Positions 8,059 through 17,902 of a stretch of DNA of 64,000 nucleotides are shown here, piece after piece. The notes below the pieces were generated by a model. It ran no database searches. It was not told the DNA's origin and saw nothing but the letters and a program-made list of their open reading frames with translations. The translations under genes were made by a program, and so were the position numbers. The stretch comes from Flavobacteriales bacterium UBA952 (lineage in GTDB: Bacteria > Bacteroidota > Bacteroidia > Flavobacteriales_D > Crocinitomicaceae), in assembly GCA_905182495.1 (NCBI GenBank), contig CAJJBU010000021.1, forward strand, positions 1-64,000, in the 5' to 3' direction. Position 1 is the stretch's first letter. Every line of letters begins with the position of its first letter.

Positions 8059-9252
8059 TTAATTTAGAATATTAGTCTCCTTGCCGAATTGTCGAAAGGA
8101 AATAAAAACAGCGGTACCTGCCATGATGAGCATAATTAAGAACGTAATGGTAAGTAAGAAGTAATCTATGTTGCCGGCAATGAGCGACTTGGTCGTAAGA
8201 ACGATGTTTAATATGGGCACGCATGCTGTCGCTATATTTAATTCAACCCCAGGAAAAAGGCCTATCATAGCCGGCAAGATTACTAAAATATTCATAGGAG
8301 CAATAATGCTTTGTGCTTCCTTGAATGTTTTAGTATAAACCGAAATCGGCACCATAATCCCCGCGAAAAACACGGTTAAGGGCAGCAAAAGAAAAAATAA
8401 TTTCACTATAAAGGAAGGGGTGAGCATCCCAGTAATTACGCTAACAAGTGTTGGGTCAGGAATCATATCTAAAAACTGAATTGAAAAAAAAAGTCCGATT
8501 AACGCAGAAAAAGAGGCCATGAGTCCAGATAGAACCACGACCAACATTTTGCCAACAAGAATCTTCCATCTATGCACAGGGGTCGTTAACAACGTTTCTA
8601 TTGTGCCTCTTTCTTTTTCTCCCGTAAATAGATCAATAGCGGGGTACATACAACCCATAAAACCGAATGCGATAAATATATAAGGTAAAAAACCGCCTGC
8701 CAGCTCTCCCAACATTTGTTGGTCACTTGCCGTGTTTTCATAAATCACATCAAAAGGGATGAGCTTTTGTTCATCAATGTTGAGTGCTTCATATCTCTTG
8801 AAACGCTCTGTCGTCTCTATGATTTGCGTGTAGCTTTTTGCGCGATCAGCATAACCGAGATTTGTTTTGTCGAAGGCCCAAATAATCCATGATTTTTCTT
8901 GTGCTTCAAGCTGTGTTTCTAGTCTTGAGTCGTACCATAAAATCAGATCTAACTTTTCGTCTTTTTGATCGTTTTGTAATTTCAAAGAATCACCATAATA
9001 CGCAATGATTTTTTTGGGGCCGAAGGATTCAGGTATTTGAGCTAATTTTTGCACAAGGTAATCACTAGTGTCGCCGATCACGCCTATTTTAAGAACCTTT
9101 GACTCGGCTGAATCAGCATATGATGTGGAAACTCCCAAAACGATGTTAATTAATACAGGGAATAACAATAAAGGGATTACCAGCATCATAAGCATGGTTC
9201 TTCTATCTCTAACCGTATCCTTTAATTCTTTTTTGAATATTTTAAAAATCAT
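8059..9252 (-). CDS. natB: ABC-2 family transporter permease, NatB type
   Basis: A 397-residue permease: one N-terminal membrane helix (about 18-40), a large extracytoplasmic domain (about 45-180), then about five more helices from residue 188. The conserved cytoplasmic segment TGEKERGTIETLLTTPV, with the following HRWKILVGK, is the hallmark of NatB/YhaP-type ABC-2 permeases and contacts the ATPase. It starts 2 nt after the upstream ATPase gene stops and forms one transporter with it. By family, NatAB extrudes Na+ in Bacillus; related pairs export other compounds, so the substrate is open. Confidence 0.88.
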   Translation of the reverse strand: MIFKIFKKELKDTVRDRRTMLMMLVIPLLLFPVLINIVLGVSTSYADSAESKVLKIGVIGDTSDYLVQKLAQIPESFGPKKIIAYYGDSLKLQNDQKDEKLDLILWYDSRLETQLEAQEKSWIIWAFDKTNLGYADRAKSYTQIIETTERFKRYEALNIDEQKLIPFDVIYENTASDQQMLGELAGGFLPYIFIAFGFMGCMYPAIDLFTGEKERGTIETLLTTPVHRWKILVGKMLVVVLSGLMASFSALIGLFFSIQFLDMIPDPTLVSVITGMLTPSFIVKLFFLLLPLTVFFAGIMVPISVYTKTFKEAQSIIAPMNILVILPAMIGLFPGVELNIATACVPILNIVLTTKSLIAGNIDYFLLTITFLIMLIMAGTAVFISFRQFGKETNILN

Positions 9253-9254
9253 AT

Positions 9255-10013
9255 TTAAGATTGAACAATGTTAATAAACTCGCCGGTTAAACTCTTTCCT
9301 GTCATTTGGGCTCGAAAGTCTTCCATAGTACCATGGTGCTTAAGCTTACCCTGATGAATGATGGCGAGTCTGTCGCAAAGTAAATCTACCTCTCCCATAA
9401 TATGGCTTGAAAAAAGAACGGTCTTGTTTTGATCTCTACAGTCCCGAATCAATTGAATGATGCTTTCCGCGGTGATTACGTCAAGACCACTTGTCGGTTC
9501 GTCAAAAATGACTACATCTGGATCATGAATCATTGTTCTACAAATAGAAACTTTTTGTTTCATCCCGGTACTGAGTTTTCCGATTCTCTTATTTGCAAAA
9601 TCATTCATGCCTAAAAGATCAAACAAGTAGGACTTTCGTTCCTTTAAAAGCGCTTGCGGTACATTATATAAGGATGCGAAATAATCGATAATCTCATGGG
9701 CACTAAGGCGGGCATAAAGACCTGTGGAACCTGTTAGAAATCCGATTTTCTTTCTTGCTTCACGCGGGTATTTTATAGCGTCAATCCCGCATATTTCAAT
9801 TGACCCAGAGCTTGGTTGGATAACCGTAGACAACATGCGTAATATGGTAGTTTTACCTGCACCATTTGGTCCGAGAAGGGAAAAAACCTCTCCGGGATTA
9901 CAGTTAAAGCTAACATCCTCTACAGCCGAAGCAAATTTGTCTGAGGTGTTTCTTTCCTTTTTTTGTTCTTTATTTAGTGGGAATTCTTTGAAAAGATTTT
10001 CAATTTTAATCAT
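9255..10013 (-). CDS. natA: ABC transporter ATP-binding protein, NatA type
   Basis: A 252-residue nucleotide-binding subunit with Walker A GPNGAGKTT (about 49-57), the signature KLSTGMKQKV (about 145-154), Walker B VVIFDEPTSGLD (about 166-177) and the switch histidine in LFSSHIM. It energises the neighbouring NatB-type permease at the inner membrane. Its start overlaps the end of rlmN by 8 nt, so dnaN-rlmN-natA-natB probably form one transcription unit. Confidence 0.92.
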   Translation of the reverse strand: MIKIENLFKEFPLNKEQKKERNTSDKFASAVEDVSFNCNPGEVFSLLGPNGAGKTTILRMLSTVIQPSSGSIEICGIDAIKYPREARKKIGFLTGSTGLYARLSAHEIIDYFASLYNVPQALLKERKSYLFDLLGMNDFANKRIGKLSTGMKQKVSICRTMIHDPDVVIFDEPTSGLDVITAESIIQLIRDCRDQNKTVLFSSHIMGEVDLLCDRLAIIHQGKLKHHGTMEDFRAQMTGKSLTGEFINIVQS

Positions 10014-11091
10014 CTGACTTTTTTAGGCTTCTTTCATCAAGCGCAATGGCTTTGTTTTTATTTGCTAGCTGACCACAAGCAGCATCGATATCTTTACCTC
10101 TGCTTCTTCGAATATTTACAATCAGATTTTTAGATTCTAAAAACTGAGCAAATCGATCGACCTTAGCTTCTTCTGCTTGTTGAAATGGTTCTCCATCTAT
10201 CGGATTGTATTCAATGATATTTATTTTACAAGGCACACATTTTGCGAAATCAGCGAGCTCTCTAGCATCGTCAATAGTGTCATTGAAGCCATCAAATATG
10301 ATATATTCAAAGGTGATTCTTGATCCCGTTTTTTCATGAAAATATTCTAAGGACTCTCTTAGAGAATCAAGATTATTACTTTCATTAATCTCCATGATTT
10401 TATTTCTTTTAGCGTCATTAGCCGCATGAAGGGATAAGGCAAGATTAAATTTCACTTCGTCATCACCGAGCTTTTTAATCATCTTGCATATACCCGCTGT
10501 TGAAACAGTGATACGCTTAGGAGACATTCCTAGCCCATCGGGTGAACAAATTTTGTCAATGGAGCTAAGTACGTTTTTATAATTTAGAAGAGGCTCTCCC
10601 ATGCCCATATACACGATATTTGAAAGGGATTTGTCATGTCTCTTTTCAGCTTCCTTTTTTAAATAGAAGACCTGGTCATATATTTCTCCTGCAGAAAGAT
10701 TCCTAAGTAATTTTAATTTACCAGTGGCACAGAATGTACAGGCCAAACTACAACCTACCTGCGAGGAGATACAGGCGGTCATTCTTTTCGTTGTTGGGAT
10801 TAGAACACCTTCTACGACCGATTTTTCGTCTATGGAGAAGGCACATTTTAAGGTTTTATCGATGCTTACTTGTTCATCTTTTAGAACAATTTTATCAATA
10901 GAGAAATGTTCGGCCAAGACTCCTTGGAGGACTTTACCTATATTCTTCATCTCCTGAAAGGTGCCAGCATTTTTTTTCCAAAGCCAATCATAAATCTGTT
11001 TTGAACGAAAAACAGGAATATGTTGTTCTTCAAGAAAAGACCTGATCTCTTCAATAGACAGAGACCTGATGCTCAGTAGCTTTTTGGTCAT
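10006..11091 (-). CDS. rlmN: 23S rRNA (adenine-2503-C2)/tRNA (adenine-37-C2) methyltransferase RlmN
   Basis: A 361-residue radical SAM enzyme. The CxxxCxxC cluster-binding cysteines are C114, C118 and C121 (GCSLACTFC), and the methyl-carrying catalytic Cys is C339 (DIDAACGQLA). An N-terminal helical RNA-binding segment (KQIYDWLWKK) precedes the barrel, and GMGEPLLN is the SAM-binding motif. The length and all key residues fit RlmN, which methylates A2503 of 23S rRNA and A37 of some tRNAs. The gene lies 6 nt after dnaN. Confidence 0.95.
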   Translation of the reverse strand: MTKKLLSIRSLSIEEIRSFLEEQHIPVFRSKQIYDWLWKKNAGTFQEMKNIGKVLQGVLAEHFSIDKIVLKDEQVSIDKTLKCAFSIDEKSVVEGVLIPTTKRMTACISSQVGCSLACTFCATGKLKLLRNLSAGEIYDQVFYLKKEAEKRHDKSLSNIVYMGMGEPLLNYKNVLSSIDKICSPDGLGMSPKRITVSTAGICKMIKKLGDDEVKFNLALSLHAANDAKRNKIMEINESNNLDSLRESLEYFHEKTGSRITFEYIIFDGFNDTIDDARELADFAKCVPCKINIIEYNPIDGEPFQQAEEAKVDRFAQFLESKNLIVNIRRSRGKDIDAACGQLANKNKAIALDERSLKKSDD

Positions 11092-11097
11092 ATGATT

Positions 11098-12213
11098 TTA
11101 CCGATTCAACATCACTGGCATAACCAGCATGAGTATGTCTTCTTTATCGTTGTCTTTTGATACAGGAGTTAAGATTCCTGCGCGACTTGGCTCGCTCATT
11201 GATAGCTGTACTTCATCCGATTCTAAATTGTTTAGCATTTCAACTATAAATCGAGAGTTAAATCCAATTTCAAGATCCGATCCTGCATAATTACATGTCA
11301 GTCTTTCATTTGCTTCATTTGAGAAATCAAGATCCTCAGCCGATAAAGACAATTCTGAACCTGCAAGTTTAAGTTGGATTTGGTGTGTTGTTTTATTTGA
11401 GAAGATAGACACTCTTTTAATTGAATTTAAAAGCTGAAGTCGATCTATGGTTAACACATTTGGATTCTCTTTAGGAATAACGGCTTCATAATTTGGGTAT
11501 TTGCCATCAATTAACCTGCATACTAGCACCAAGTCATTGAAGGTAAATACGGCATTTGATTCATTGTACTCTAGGATTATGTCTTCATCGCCTTTTAAAT
11601 TTGCTTTTAACATATTCAATGGCTTCTTTGGAAGAATGAAGTCAGAACTATCGCTTGAAGTCGCATCCGTTCTTTTGTAGCGCACTAGTTTATGTGCATC
11701 AGTTGCGACGAAAATAATTTCATTTTTTGCAAATTGACAATAGACACCGCTCATCGCTGGTCGTAATTCGTCATTTCCAGCTGCAAATATCGTTCTATTA
11801 ATTGCCTTAGAAATGATATCCCCTGATATATTTATTGTGCTTTTGTTTTCAATTTTAGGAAGTTTAGGAAATTCATTTCCACTAAACCCTACCATTTTTG
11901 ACTTTCCATTGTCGTAGGCAACTTCTATCTGGAAAGTAGCATTAACCTTAAAGGTGCAAGGCTGATCTGGTAAACTTTTAAGGACTTCTAATATGAGCTT
12001 TGCAGGAATGGCAATAACCCCGTCTTCTTCAGTTTGAACTGGAAGCTTGGTAATCATGGTCGTCTCCAAATCTGTTGCGGAAACGGTAAGTTCATTCCCT
12101 TTAATTGAAAATAAAAAATTATCTAGAATCGGTAAAGTATTACTTGTACTTAATGTTCCAGAGATGCTCTGAAGGTGGCGTAAAAGGGTGGCGCTAGACG
12201 CAATAAAATTCAT
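11098..12213 (-). CDS. dnaN: DNA polymerase III beta subunit (sliding clamp)
   Basis: A 371-residue protein with the three clamp domains of DnaN. It starts MNFIASSATLLRHLQSISGTL and contains DATDAHKLV-like and PLNMLKANL segments in the middle domain. The C-terminus ends VMPVMLNR, close to the canonical MPMRL ending that lines the partner-binding cleft. As the replication processivity clamp it encircles DNA. It is not next to dnaA here, as is common in Bacteroidota. It leads the minus-strand group with rlmN and natAB. Confidence 0.96.
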   Translation of the reverse strand: MNFIASSATLLRHLQSISGTLSTSNTLPILDNFLFSIKGNELTVSATDLETTMITKLPVQTEEDGVIAIPAKLILEVLKSLPDQPCTFKVNATFQIEVAYDNGKSKMVGFSGNEFPKLPKIENKSTINISGDIISKAINRTIFAAGNDELRPAMSGVYCQFAKNEIIFVATDAHKLVRYKRTDATSSDSSDFILPKKPLNMLKANLKGDEDIILEYNESNAVFTFNDLVLVCRLIDGKYPNYEAVIPKENPNVLTIDRLQLLNSIKRVSIFSNKTTHQIQLKLAGSELSLSAEDLDFSNEANERLTCNYAGSDLEIGFNSRFIVEMLNNLESDEVQLSMSEPSRAGILTPVSKDNDKEDILMLVMPVMLNR

Positions 12214-12292
12214 ACCAAAAGTGTTTTGTACAAAAATAACAATTCATGCGATATAGTTGGAATCCGTTTGATTCTATTTCTATACGGCGAAA

Positions 12293-12661
12293 CTAGGAAA
12301 ACTGCATTCTCAAATAAACTTTAAAAGCAATTCGCTGAATAATCGCAGCGCCTAGATGATCATAAACGTGTTCTTTTAAATCAATAATGTACAGTAGTTG
12401 TGGGCTAGGATTATCAGCGATCTTATTTTCTATATAATGAGAAAGTACTTCTATGCTTTTACATTGCTTAAGTTCTTCTAATTTAATCTGCATACCGGAT
12501 AGTGAAAAGTCTTTTACAATTTGTAAGAGGGTTTTTTCACGAAACAACTCTTCGTTCCAAAGCGCGGTCCAATTCACTTGGAATTTTTCTATTTCTGAAG
12601 ATGAATTTGAATTATTCAGCGTAAATTCGATTCTAATTAATACCTCAAAAGTAATAAGCAA
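12293..12661 (-). CDS. Conserved hypothetical protein, start uncertain
   Basis: The frame allows at most 122 residues and contains no ATG before residue 56. Possible starts are TTG at 12661, CTG at 12619 or GTG at 12577 (in FQVNWTALWNEE). The reverse strand has TACTTTTG near 12645, a fair -7 promoter box, which would place the transcript start downstream of the TTG and favours a later start codon. From the VNWTALW segment on, the sequence is mostly helical and charged, with DLKEHVYDHLGAAIIQR near the end. I do not recognise a family. It lies 79 nt upstream of dnaN on the same strand. Confidence 0.5.
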   Translation of the reverse strand: MLITFEVLIRIEFTLNNSNSSSEIEKFQVNWTALWNEELFREKTLLQIVKDFSLSGMQIKLEELKQCKSIEVLSHYIENKIADNPSPQLLYIIDLKEHVYDHLGAAIIQRIAFKVYLRMQFS

Positions 12662-13291
12662 ATGTTAAATGAAAAAATAAGTAAGCGATGCGAAACGCTT
12701 TTAGCAAGTACAGAACAAAAGATCTCTTTGGAAAGAAAAGCTATCCTCGATGATATCGCCCAAATGATTTGTGATGAGGTTAAAAACAATAACGATGTTG
12801 AATTAGTCTATTTATGCACGCATAATTCGCGAAGAAGTCATTTCGCTCAGGTTTGGGGGCATGTTGCGTCTGTTCTTTTTGGTTTTGATTTGAAAACGTA
12901 TTCAGGTGGTACTGTTGCTACCGAGTGTCATCCCAATACGATTGCTACTTTAAGGAATATCGGTTTCCGTATTTCTTCTGATAATCTTGCGCAAGAAAAC
13001 CCATTATATAAGGTTTATTATAACGATAAGGACTACATCGCTTGTTATTCTAAAGCAAATACCGACAGCACGCTCCCTCAAGCGGATTTTATTGCCATAA
13101 TGACATGTTCGGATTCAGATGACAATTGCCCATTCGTTCCGGGGGCAAAAAAGCGGTTCTCTACAACGTATGATGACCCTAAGGAATTTGATGGAACGGA
13201 CAATGCATTAATTCAATATGAAACACGTAGCCTACAGATCGCTCAAGAAGCGTTATATACCTTTAAAAAAGCGGCTGATTTGAGGGGCTAG
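12662..13291 (+). CDS. Low-molecular-weight phosphatase / arsenate reductase-like protein
   Basis: A 209-residue protein with the LMW-PTP P-loop C52-THNSR-R58-S (motif C-x5-R-S) preceded by the beta strand VELVYLCT. MTCSDSDDNCPFVPGAKKR corresponds to the C-terminal substrate or redox-cysteine loop of this family. About 45 residues of extra helix lie in front of the P-loop, typical of the Bacteroidota version. It may dephosphorylate proteins or reduce arsenate; no arsenic genes are nearby, so the role is open. The ATG directly abuts the maximal extent of the divergent gene, and the stop shares CTAG (13288-13291) with the converging pseudouridine synthase gene. Confidence 0.8.
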   Translation: MLNEKISKRCETLLASTEQKISLERKAILDDIAQMICDEVKNNNDVELVYLCTHNSRRSHFAQVWGHVASVLFGFDLKTYSGGTVATECHPNTIATLRNIGFRISSDNLAQENPLYKVYYNDKDYIACYSKANTDSTLPQADFIAIMTCSDSDDNCPFVPGAKKRFSTTYDDPKEFDGTDNALIQYETRSLQIAQEALYTFKKAADLRG

Positions 13292-13977
13292 GATTTATCC
13301 ATTTCCTTGAAAAGCTGCCAGAATAAATTTTGAGGTAAAGAAGCTGTAATTGTAATAGGTTCTTTAGTTGTAGGATGGTTAAAACTGAGCTTTCTCGCAT
13401 GCAGACATATCGAACCATCATTGTTTGAGCGTTTTGCCCCATATTTTAAATCTCCTTTTACACAGCAACCAATATTTGAGAATTGAGCACGAATTTGATG
13501 GTGCCTTCCCGTTTCGAGATGAATTTCTACGAGATGATACCTTTCAGATGAGGAAACCATTTGATAGGATAGGATGGCTTCTTTTGCTCCTTTGGTATCC
13601 TTTCCGGTTACGTAGCTTTTGTTTTGCTTTTCATTCTTTTTTAAGAAGTCAACGAGTCTTCCTTTTGCGTTAGGTGGCTTTTGTTCAAGAATTGCCCAGT
13701 AAGTCTTGGAGGTTTCTTTTTCTCTGAATTGTTTATTCATGCGCTCTAGTCCTTTGCTAGTTCGTGCAAATAAAATAACGCCGCTAGTGGGCCGGTCCAA
13801 ACGGTGGATCACCCCACAGAACACATTTCCGGGTTTGTTGTATTTTTCTTTGAGATAGTCTTTGATTTCGTCGGGCATGGTTGTGTCTCCCGTTCGATCT
13901 CCTTGAACGATTTCCGAGGATTTTTTATTGACGGCAATCAGGTGATTGTCTTCGTATAAAATACTATCGCTCGTCAT
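13288..13977 (-). CDS. RluA-family RNA pseudouridine synthase
   Basis: A 229-residue protein with the RluA catalytic motif GVIHRLDRPTSGV (catalytic D61), preceded by the ILYEDNHLIAVNK strand and followed by RQIRAQF-like GRHHQIRAQF. It is short and has no S4 domain, closest to the RluA/TruC/YlyB-like group; the RNA target cannot be assigned. It overlaps the 3' end of the upstream ccsBA gene by 14 nt, so it is translated from the same transcript. Confidence 0.9.
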   Translation of the reverse strand: MTSDSILYEDNHLIAVNKKSSEIVQGDRTGDTTMPDEIKDYLKEKYNKPGNVFCGVIHRLDRPTSGVILFARTSKGLERMNKQFREKETSKTYWAILEQKPPNAKGRLVDFLKKNEKQNKSYVTGKDTKGAKEAILSYQMVSSSERYHLVEIHLETGRHHQIRAQFSNIGCCVKGDLKYGAKRSNNDGSICLHARKLSFNHPTTKEPITITASLPQNLFWQLFKEMDKS

Positions 13978-16900
13978 TTGAAGAGGAGTTTGGACTTTTC
14001 ATTCTTTTGTTTCGAAGGAAAGCAAGAATGCTAAATCCCACAAAGAATACGGCGGTGTAACCAATCCAATTTGGAATGTCACTCAGGCCATCACCTTGGG
14101 CATAGGAGTGCAAGCCTACAAGCACAAAATTAACACCAAAGAAGGTGAAAAGGATGGCTGAATAGCCCCAGAAGGCAACCAGGTTAAAGACAAACTTGCT
14201 TTTCAGGCCAGGGATAAATCGAAGGTGAAGAATTACAGCATAAACCAAAACAGAAACAAGTGCCCAGGTTTCTTTTGGATCCCAACCCCAATAGCGTCCC
14301 CAAGATTCATTAGCCCAAATACCGCCTAAAAACGTTCCAATAGTAAGCATGAATAAGCCAATAGTCATCGTCATTTCGGAAACATAGGTTAGTTCATTTA
14401 TATTTCGTTTAACAATTACTTTATTTGTGTTTGTTTGAAAAATATAAAGAGTAAGGTTTAAGAAACCCAGTATACATGCAAGTCCTAAAAACCCATAACT
14501 ACCTGTTATTACAGCAACATGGATCATTAGCCAATACGATTTGAGTACAGGTTGAAGTGGCGTGATTTCTGGATCTAACAAGTTCATTTCTGTCACAAAA
14601 ATCATTAATGCGGCTAAAATCGCTGTGCCTGCGATAACCACTGCATTCTTTCGAGAAAATAAAAACCCAGCCAACATACTGACCCAAGCAATGAATATGA
14701 CGGCTTCATAACCATTGCTCCAAGGTGCATGTCCTGAAATAATCCATCTCATAGCAAGTCCCGAAGCATGAAAAAGGAATAGACCAATTAAAAGAGTAAA
14801 TAATACTTTTCTCAGGATTTCAAAAATTGGTGGAGAACTCGAAAGAAAGATTTTAATAAAAAACAGGATTAGCATTAAAAGCCCTACGATTCCATAGCCA
14901 TTTAAGGTTCTTTTAAAAACATTTAGATCATTATATATGATTTCCAGATTTACTATTTCTTCAGCTGGAACAATGTTTTTAGCAACGTTTCTCTGAATGG
15001 ATTTTAATTTTGATAGATTTTGATTTGCAACTTTATTATCCCCCTCGTAAATAGACTGAAAGAAGTTAAGCGAAGCAATGACACTCATGGAATCATTGGA
15101 GCGCCTTGCGTCCATATTTAACGGAGACACCCAGGTGTTGTTTTTGTCCTGACTTACCGGGATCAGCTTCATATATTCCCATGACATAATACCGTAGGTG
15201 ACCTGAAATCGTTCATGAAATTTAATGATTTTTTTATCAAACTCGTCTCTATTTGATTCCAGCTTTTGAAAGCTTTTCGCATATTCTTTTTCCCATTTAA
15301 AGACCCCGGTAGAGTCTAGGCAACTATTGTAAGACATATGTTTTTCTAGGCCTATTCTTTTTTGTAACGCGGAGGCTGCGTAGATGATTTTTTGGTTCAT
15401 CCAAAAAGCGGGATACATATGCATGCTGGTTATCGTTTGAACCGCATTGTATTCTTTGTCATTCAGAAAAAATATTTTATCTCGGTAAACTTTTCTTAAT
15501 AGTTGGTCACAAAGCGTGTGTACAGGAATGATACGTCCTTCAAAACTTTGCACCAAAAGTGATGAGAAATTATCTGCAGCATCTATACTTAGTGTCTTGA
15601 AGGTCTTTCCACTAACAATAGTTTCTTTTTTGTGTTCATTTTTGGAGTGGTCGTGAGCCGTGCTGTCTTGGGATAATACCTCCGTATTAAAGCTACTTAA
15701 CCCAACAAGTAATAAAATCAGCCCTAATTTCTTTGTCTTGAGTTTTTTAAGTTTTGTATTCAGCATTTTGAACCGTCCGTTTGGTGCGATGATCGAAAGA
15801 ATCATTCCTATCGCCATAAGGAGATAACCGATGTAGGTGATGTTGGTCCCCCATTTGTCGTAATTAACACTTAATACAGTTCCTTCTTCATTCTCTGGCG
15901 TTTTTGGATTGTCCAGCGTATAGCTAGATTGAAAGAATCGATATCCTTCATAATCCATTACATGATTCATAAAAATCCTTTTATTAAATGATTTGTTTTT
16001 TGAAGTGTCTTTTAGGGTGATTTCACTAGCAAATGAAGAGGGTGATTCTGAGCCTGGGTACATATCAAGTTGAAAATCCCTACAAGTAATTTCGTAAGGG
16101 ATAGGTCGGCGAATAGAACCGTATTCTATTTGATAATTTAGTCCATTGTAAGTAAAGGTATTGGGTAGCGGAATCGTACCCATGCCCCCTTGGAGAACAA
16201 CCGTTTTCGAGGGCTTGGATTCATCTCCATCATTCACGCTTACAGTAAGGTAATCAGAACCGACGTTTTTCTTCCCTGATGAAATAAGTGCTTTTCTCGC
16301 ATTTGAATAAATGTTCTTTATTACGAATTGACTCGTTCCCACTTGATATAAGGTTGTTGTTTTTAAAGGTTGCCATGTGTCCACTTCGTAATTGAAATAT
16401 AGTGAATCAGCAGGAGCGGTTCCTGTCTGTCTTGATTTTTGCATTTCACTCATTGCGAGGGAACGCATAGGGACAGAAGTTGAGATTTGGATTCCTTCCT
16501 CTGTGTCTTTAAGTTCAATTCCAGGACCTTTTAATTCTTGACCATAAATCAAGGGAACGCCGCCGACCATTAAGGACTCCCTTAGACCTATGTAATGAGA
16601 TTCCATACCTTCTGTGACAATATCCAATACCTTAGTTTGCACTTTTTTGTCTAGTTGGAAGGAGTCGATACATTTTGATTTGAAATCTACGTAATCAATT
16701 GAAATGAGCCTGTTCTTAAAACTCAATTCTTCATGAAAGTCATTCCCGAAATTATTGGTGTAATCGGATAAATAAGCTTTAAAAGCGATGTTTTTTGAAG
16801 TGTCATTCTTGATGTCACTTACTTGCATTAATACATGGGGGTCAGACGTGTAGATGAAATCCGAAGACTTACCCTCCTGGACAACCATGATGCCATCAAA

Positions 16901-17218
16901 ACTAACAAAACGGGTGATGGCTGAGCCTAAGAGAATAACTAAAAATGCCAAATGAAAAGAAAGAACAGAAATCTTCTCTCGTTTATACATTCTATGTTTA
17001 AAGATATTTGATATTAAGTTGAGCCCAAGAAACAACAGTAGAATTTCAAACCAAAGGGCATTATAAATAAGAATCTTTGCCGCCTGAATACCATGGGTGG
17101 ATTCAATAAAAGTTGCAGAGCCAATAGCCACTAAAAAAACAACAAGCCCTAAGGTCATTGCTTTCATTGAGAATAGGGCATTAAGTAGTTTAGTAAAAAT
17201 TTGCTTCATCGACTGCAA
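13964..17218 (-). CDS. ccsBA: Fused cytochrome c biogenesis protein CcsB(ResB)-CcsA
   Basis: A 1084-residue inner-membrane protein for system II cytochrome c maturation. The N-terminal half is ResB/CcsB-like: helices near 17-37, 53-70 and 80-100, a large periplasmic region, and a helix near 460-480. The C-terminal third is CcsA-like with multiple helices and the tryptophan-rich heme motif WGRYWGWDPKETWALV (about 967-982). Histidines in the flanking segments (such as FHASGLAMRW and LMIHVAV) are likely heme ligands. It exports heme and ligates it to apocytochromes c. The fusion is usual in Bacteroidota. A periplasmic insert with DSTAHDHSKNEHKKE-like charged sequence lies between the halves. Confidence 0.92.
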   Translation of the reverse strand: MQSMKQIFTKLLNALFSMKAMTLGLVVFLVAIGSATFIESTHGIQAAKILIYNALWFEILLLFLGLNLISNIFKHRMYKREKISVLSFHLAFLVILLGSAITRFVSFDGIMVVQEGKSSDFIYTSDPHVLMQVSDIKNDTSKNIAFKAYLSDYTNNFGNDFHEELSFKNRLISIDYVDFKSKCIDSFQLDKKVQTKVLDIVTEGMESHYIGLRESLMVGGVPLIYGQELKGPGIELKDTEEGIQISTSVPMRSLAMSEMQKSRQTGTAPADSLYFNYEVDTWQPLKTTTLYQVGTSQFVIKNIYSNARKALISSGKKNVGSDYLTVSVNDGDESKPSKTVVLQGGMGTIPLPNTFTYNGLNYQIEYGSIRRPIPYEITCRDFQLDMYPGSESPSSFASEITLKDTSKNKSFNKRIFMNHVMDYEGYRFFQSSYTLDNPKTPENEEGTVLSVNYDKWGTNITYIGYLLMAIGMILSIIAPNGRFKMLNTKLKKLKTKKLGLILLLVGLSSFNTEVLSQDSTAHDHSKNEHKKETIVSGKTFKTLSIDAADNFSSLLVQSFEGRIIPVHTLCDQLLRKVYRDKIFFLNDKEYNAVQTITSMHMYPAFWMNQKIIYAASALQKRIGLEKHMSYNSCLDSTGVFKWEKEYAKSFQKLESNRDEFDKKIIKFHERFQVTYGIMSWEYMKLIPVSQDKNNTWVSPLNMDARRSNDSMSVIASLNFFQSIYEGDNKVANQNLSKLKSIQRNVAKNIVPAEEIVNLEIIYNDLNVFKRTLNGYGIVGLLMLILFFIKIFLSSSPPIFEILRKVLFTLLIGLFLFHASGLAMRWIISGHAPWSNGYEAVIFIAWVSMLAGFLFSRKNAVVIAGTAILAALMIFVTEMNLLDPEITPLQPVLKSYWLMIHVAVITGSYGFLGLACILGFLNLTLYIFQTNTNKVIVKRNINELTYVSEMTMTIGLFMLTIGTFLGGIWANESWGRYWGWDPKETWALVSVLVYAVILHLRFIPGLKSKFVFNLVAFWGYSAILFTFFGVNFVLVGLHSYAQGDGLSDIPNWIGYTAVFFVGFSILAFLRNKRMKSPNSSSNDER

Positions 17219-17321
17219 AAATAGCGATTACATTTGTGTAAGGCTACCCACTCAATAAATTAAAAGTTAAAATGCTGTCGAATTTATTTGCTGGGCAATT
17301 GAACCCTTTAAAAGTTTTGGT

Positions 17322-17804
17322 TTAGATAGTGTCTGCGCTGTAGCCATATACTGCGGGGTTCTTACCTCCCATGGGACGGATGTAAGAAGAAAGTTGACCT
17401 CTATGGTGTATGATGTCATTTAAAAAAAACCACATCATCTGAAAACGAGGCATCGTCGCAAATGGCTCTCCTCCAACAAGTAACTCCACATTTTCTTCAT
17501 GCCACTTTTGTTCTGTATAAGATTCAAGAGTTTCCATTGCTTCTAGCCACATGCTTTTCATTTTTTTCGCAATATCTGCTGAATCAGAAAATGGGCAGGA
17601 TAGCTTTTCATCACATTTATCATTTTTCAGAATCACATTGAAATCATAAACATGTGCGGTAATGTGCTCTGCAATTTCATAAGCAGTTCTGTTAATTGGA
17701 TGTGGTGTGTAATTCAATTTATCAGATGGTATTGCTGAAAGAATAGCGAAGGTAGCCTCCATTTCATTTTGCAGACATCCTTTGAAAAAATCTAAATTTG
17801 ACAT
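17322..17804 (-). CDS. DinB-like / DUF1572-type four-helix protein
   Basis: A 160-residue, mostly helical protein with the DinB-superfamily histidine pattern: EHITAHVYD in the second helix and MMWFFLNDIIHHRGQLSSYIRPMGG near the end. These would form a three-His metal site. Members are metal-dependent enzymes such as thiol transferases, or have no known function. The HHRGQL motif is the most diagnostic feature. It lies downstream of its own intergenic region (17805-18013), shared with the divergent H-NOX gene. Confidence 0.82.
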   Translation of the reverse strand: MSNLDFFKGCLQNEMEATFAILSAIPSDKLNYTPHPINRTAYEIAEHITAHVYDFNVILKNDKCDEKLSCPFSDSADIAKKMKSMWLEAMETLESYTEQKWHEENVELLVGGEPFATMPRFQMMWFFLNDIIHHRGQLSSYIRPMGGKNPAVYGYSADTI

Positions 17805-17902
17805 AATTGGTGGGGTTAGAATGCGAAAATAGTTTTTCTACGGATCAACTGCGGTTTACAAGGGTCTGATTATCCATTACTACGTTTAAACAAGTAGGCT
17901 TG

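Noticed and set aside
13288-13291. Shared CTAG stop between converging genes as a regulatory site
   Set aside because: Overlapping stop codons of tail-to-tail genes are common in compact genomes; there is no hairpin or other signal.
17225-17240. TACATTTG on the plus strand downstream of the ccsBA start as a promoter
   Set aside because: The nearest TTG is 25 nt away, outside the usual spacing, and transcription would only run antisense into the DinB-like gene.
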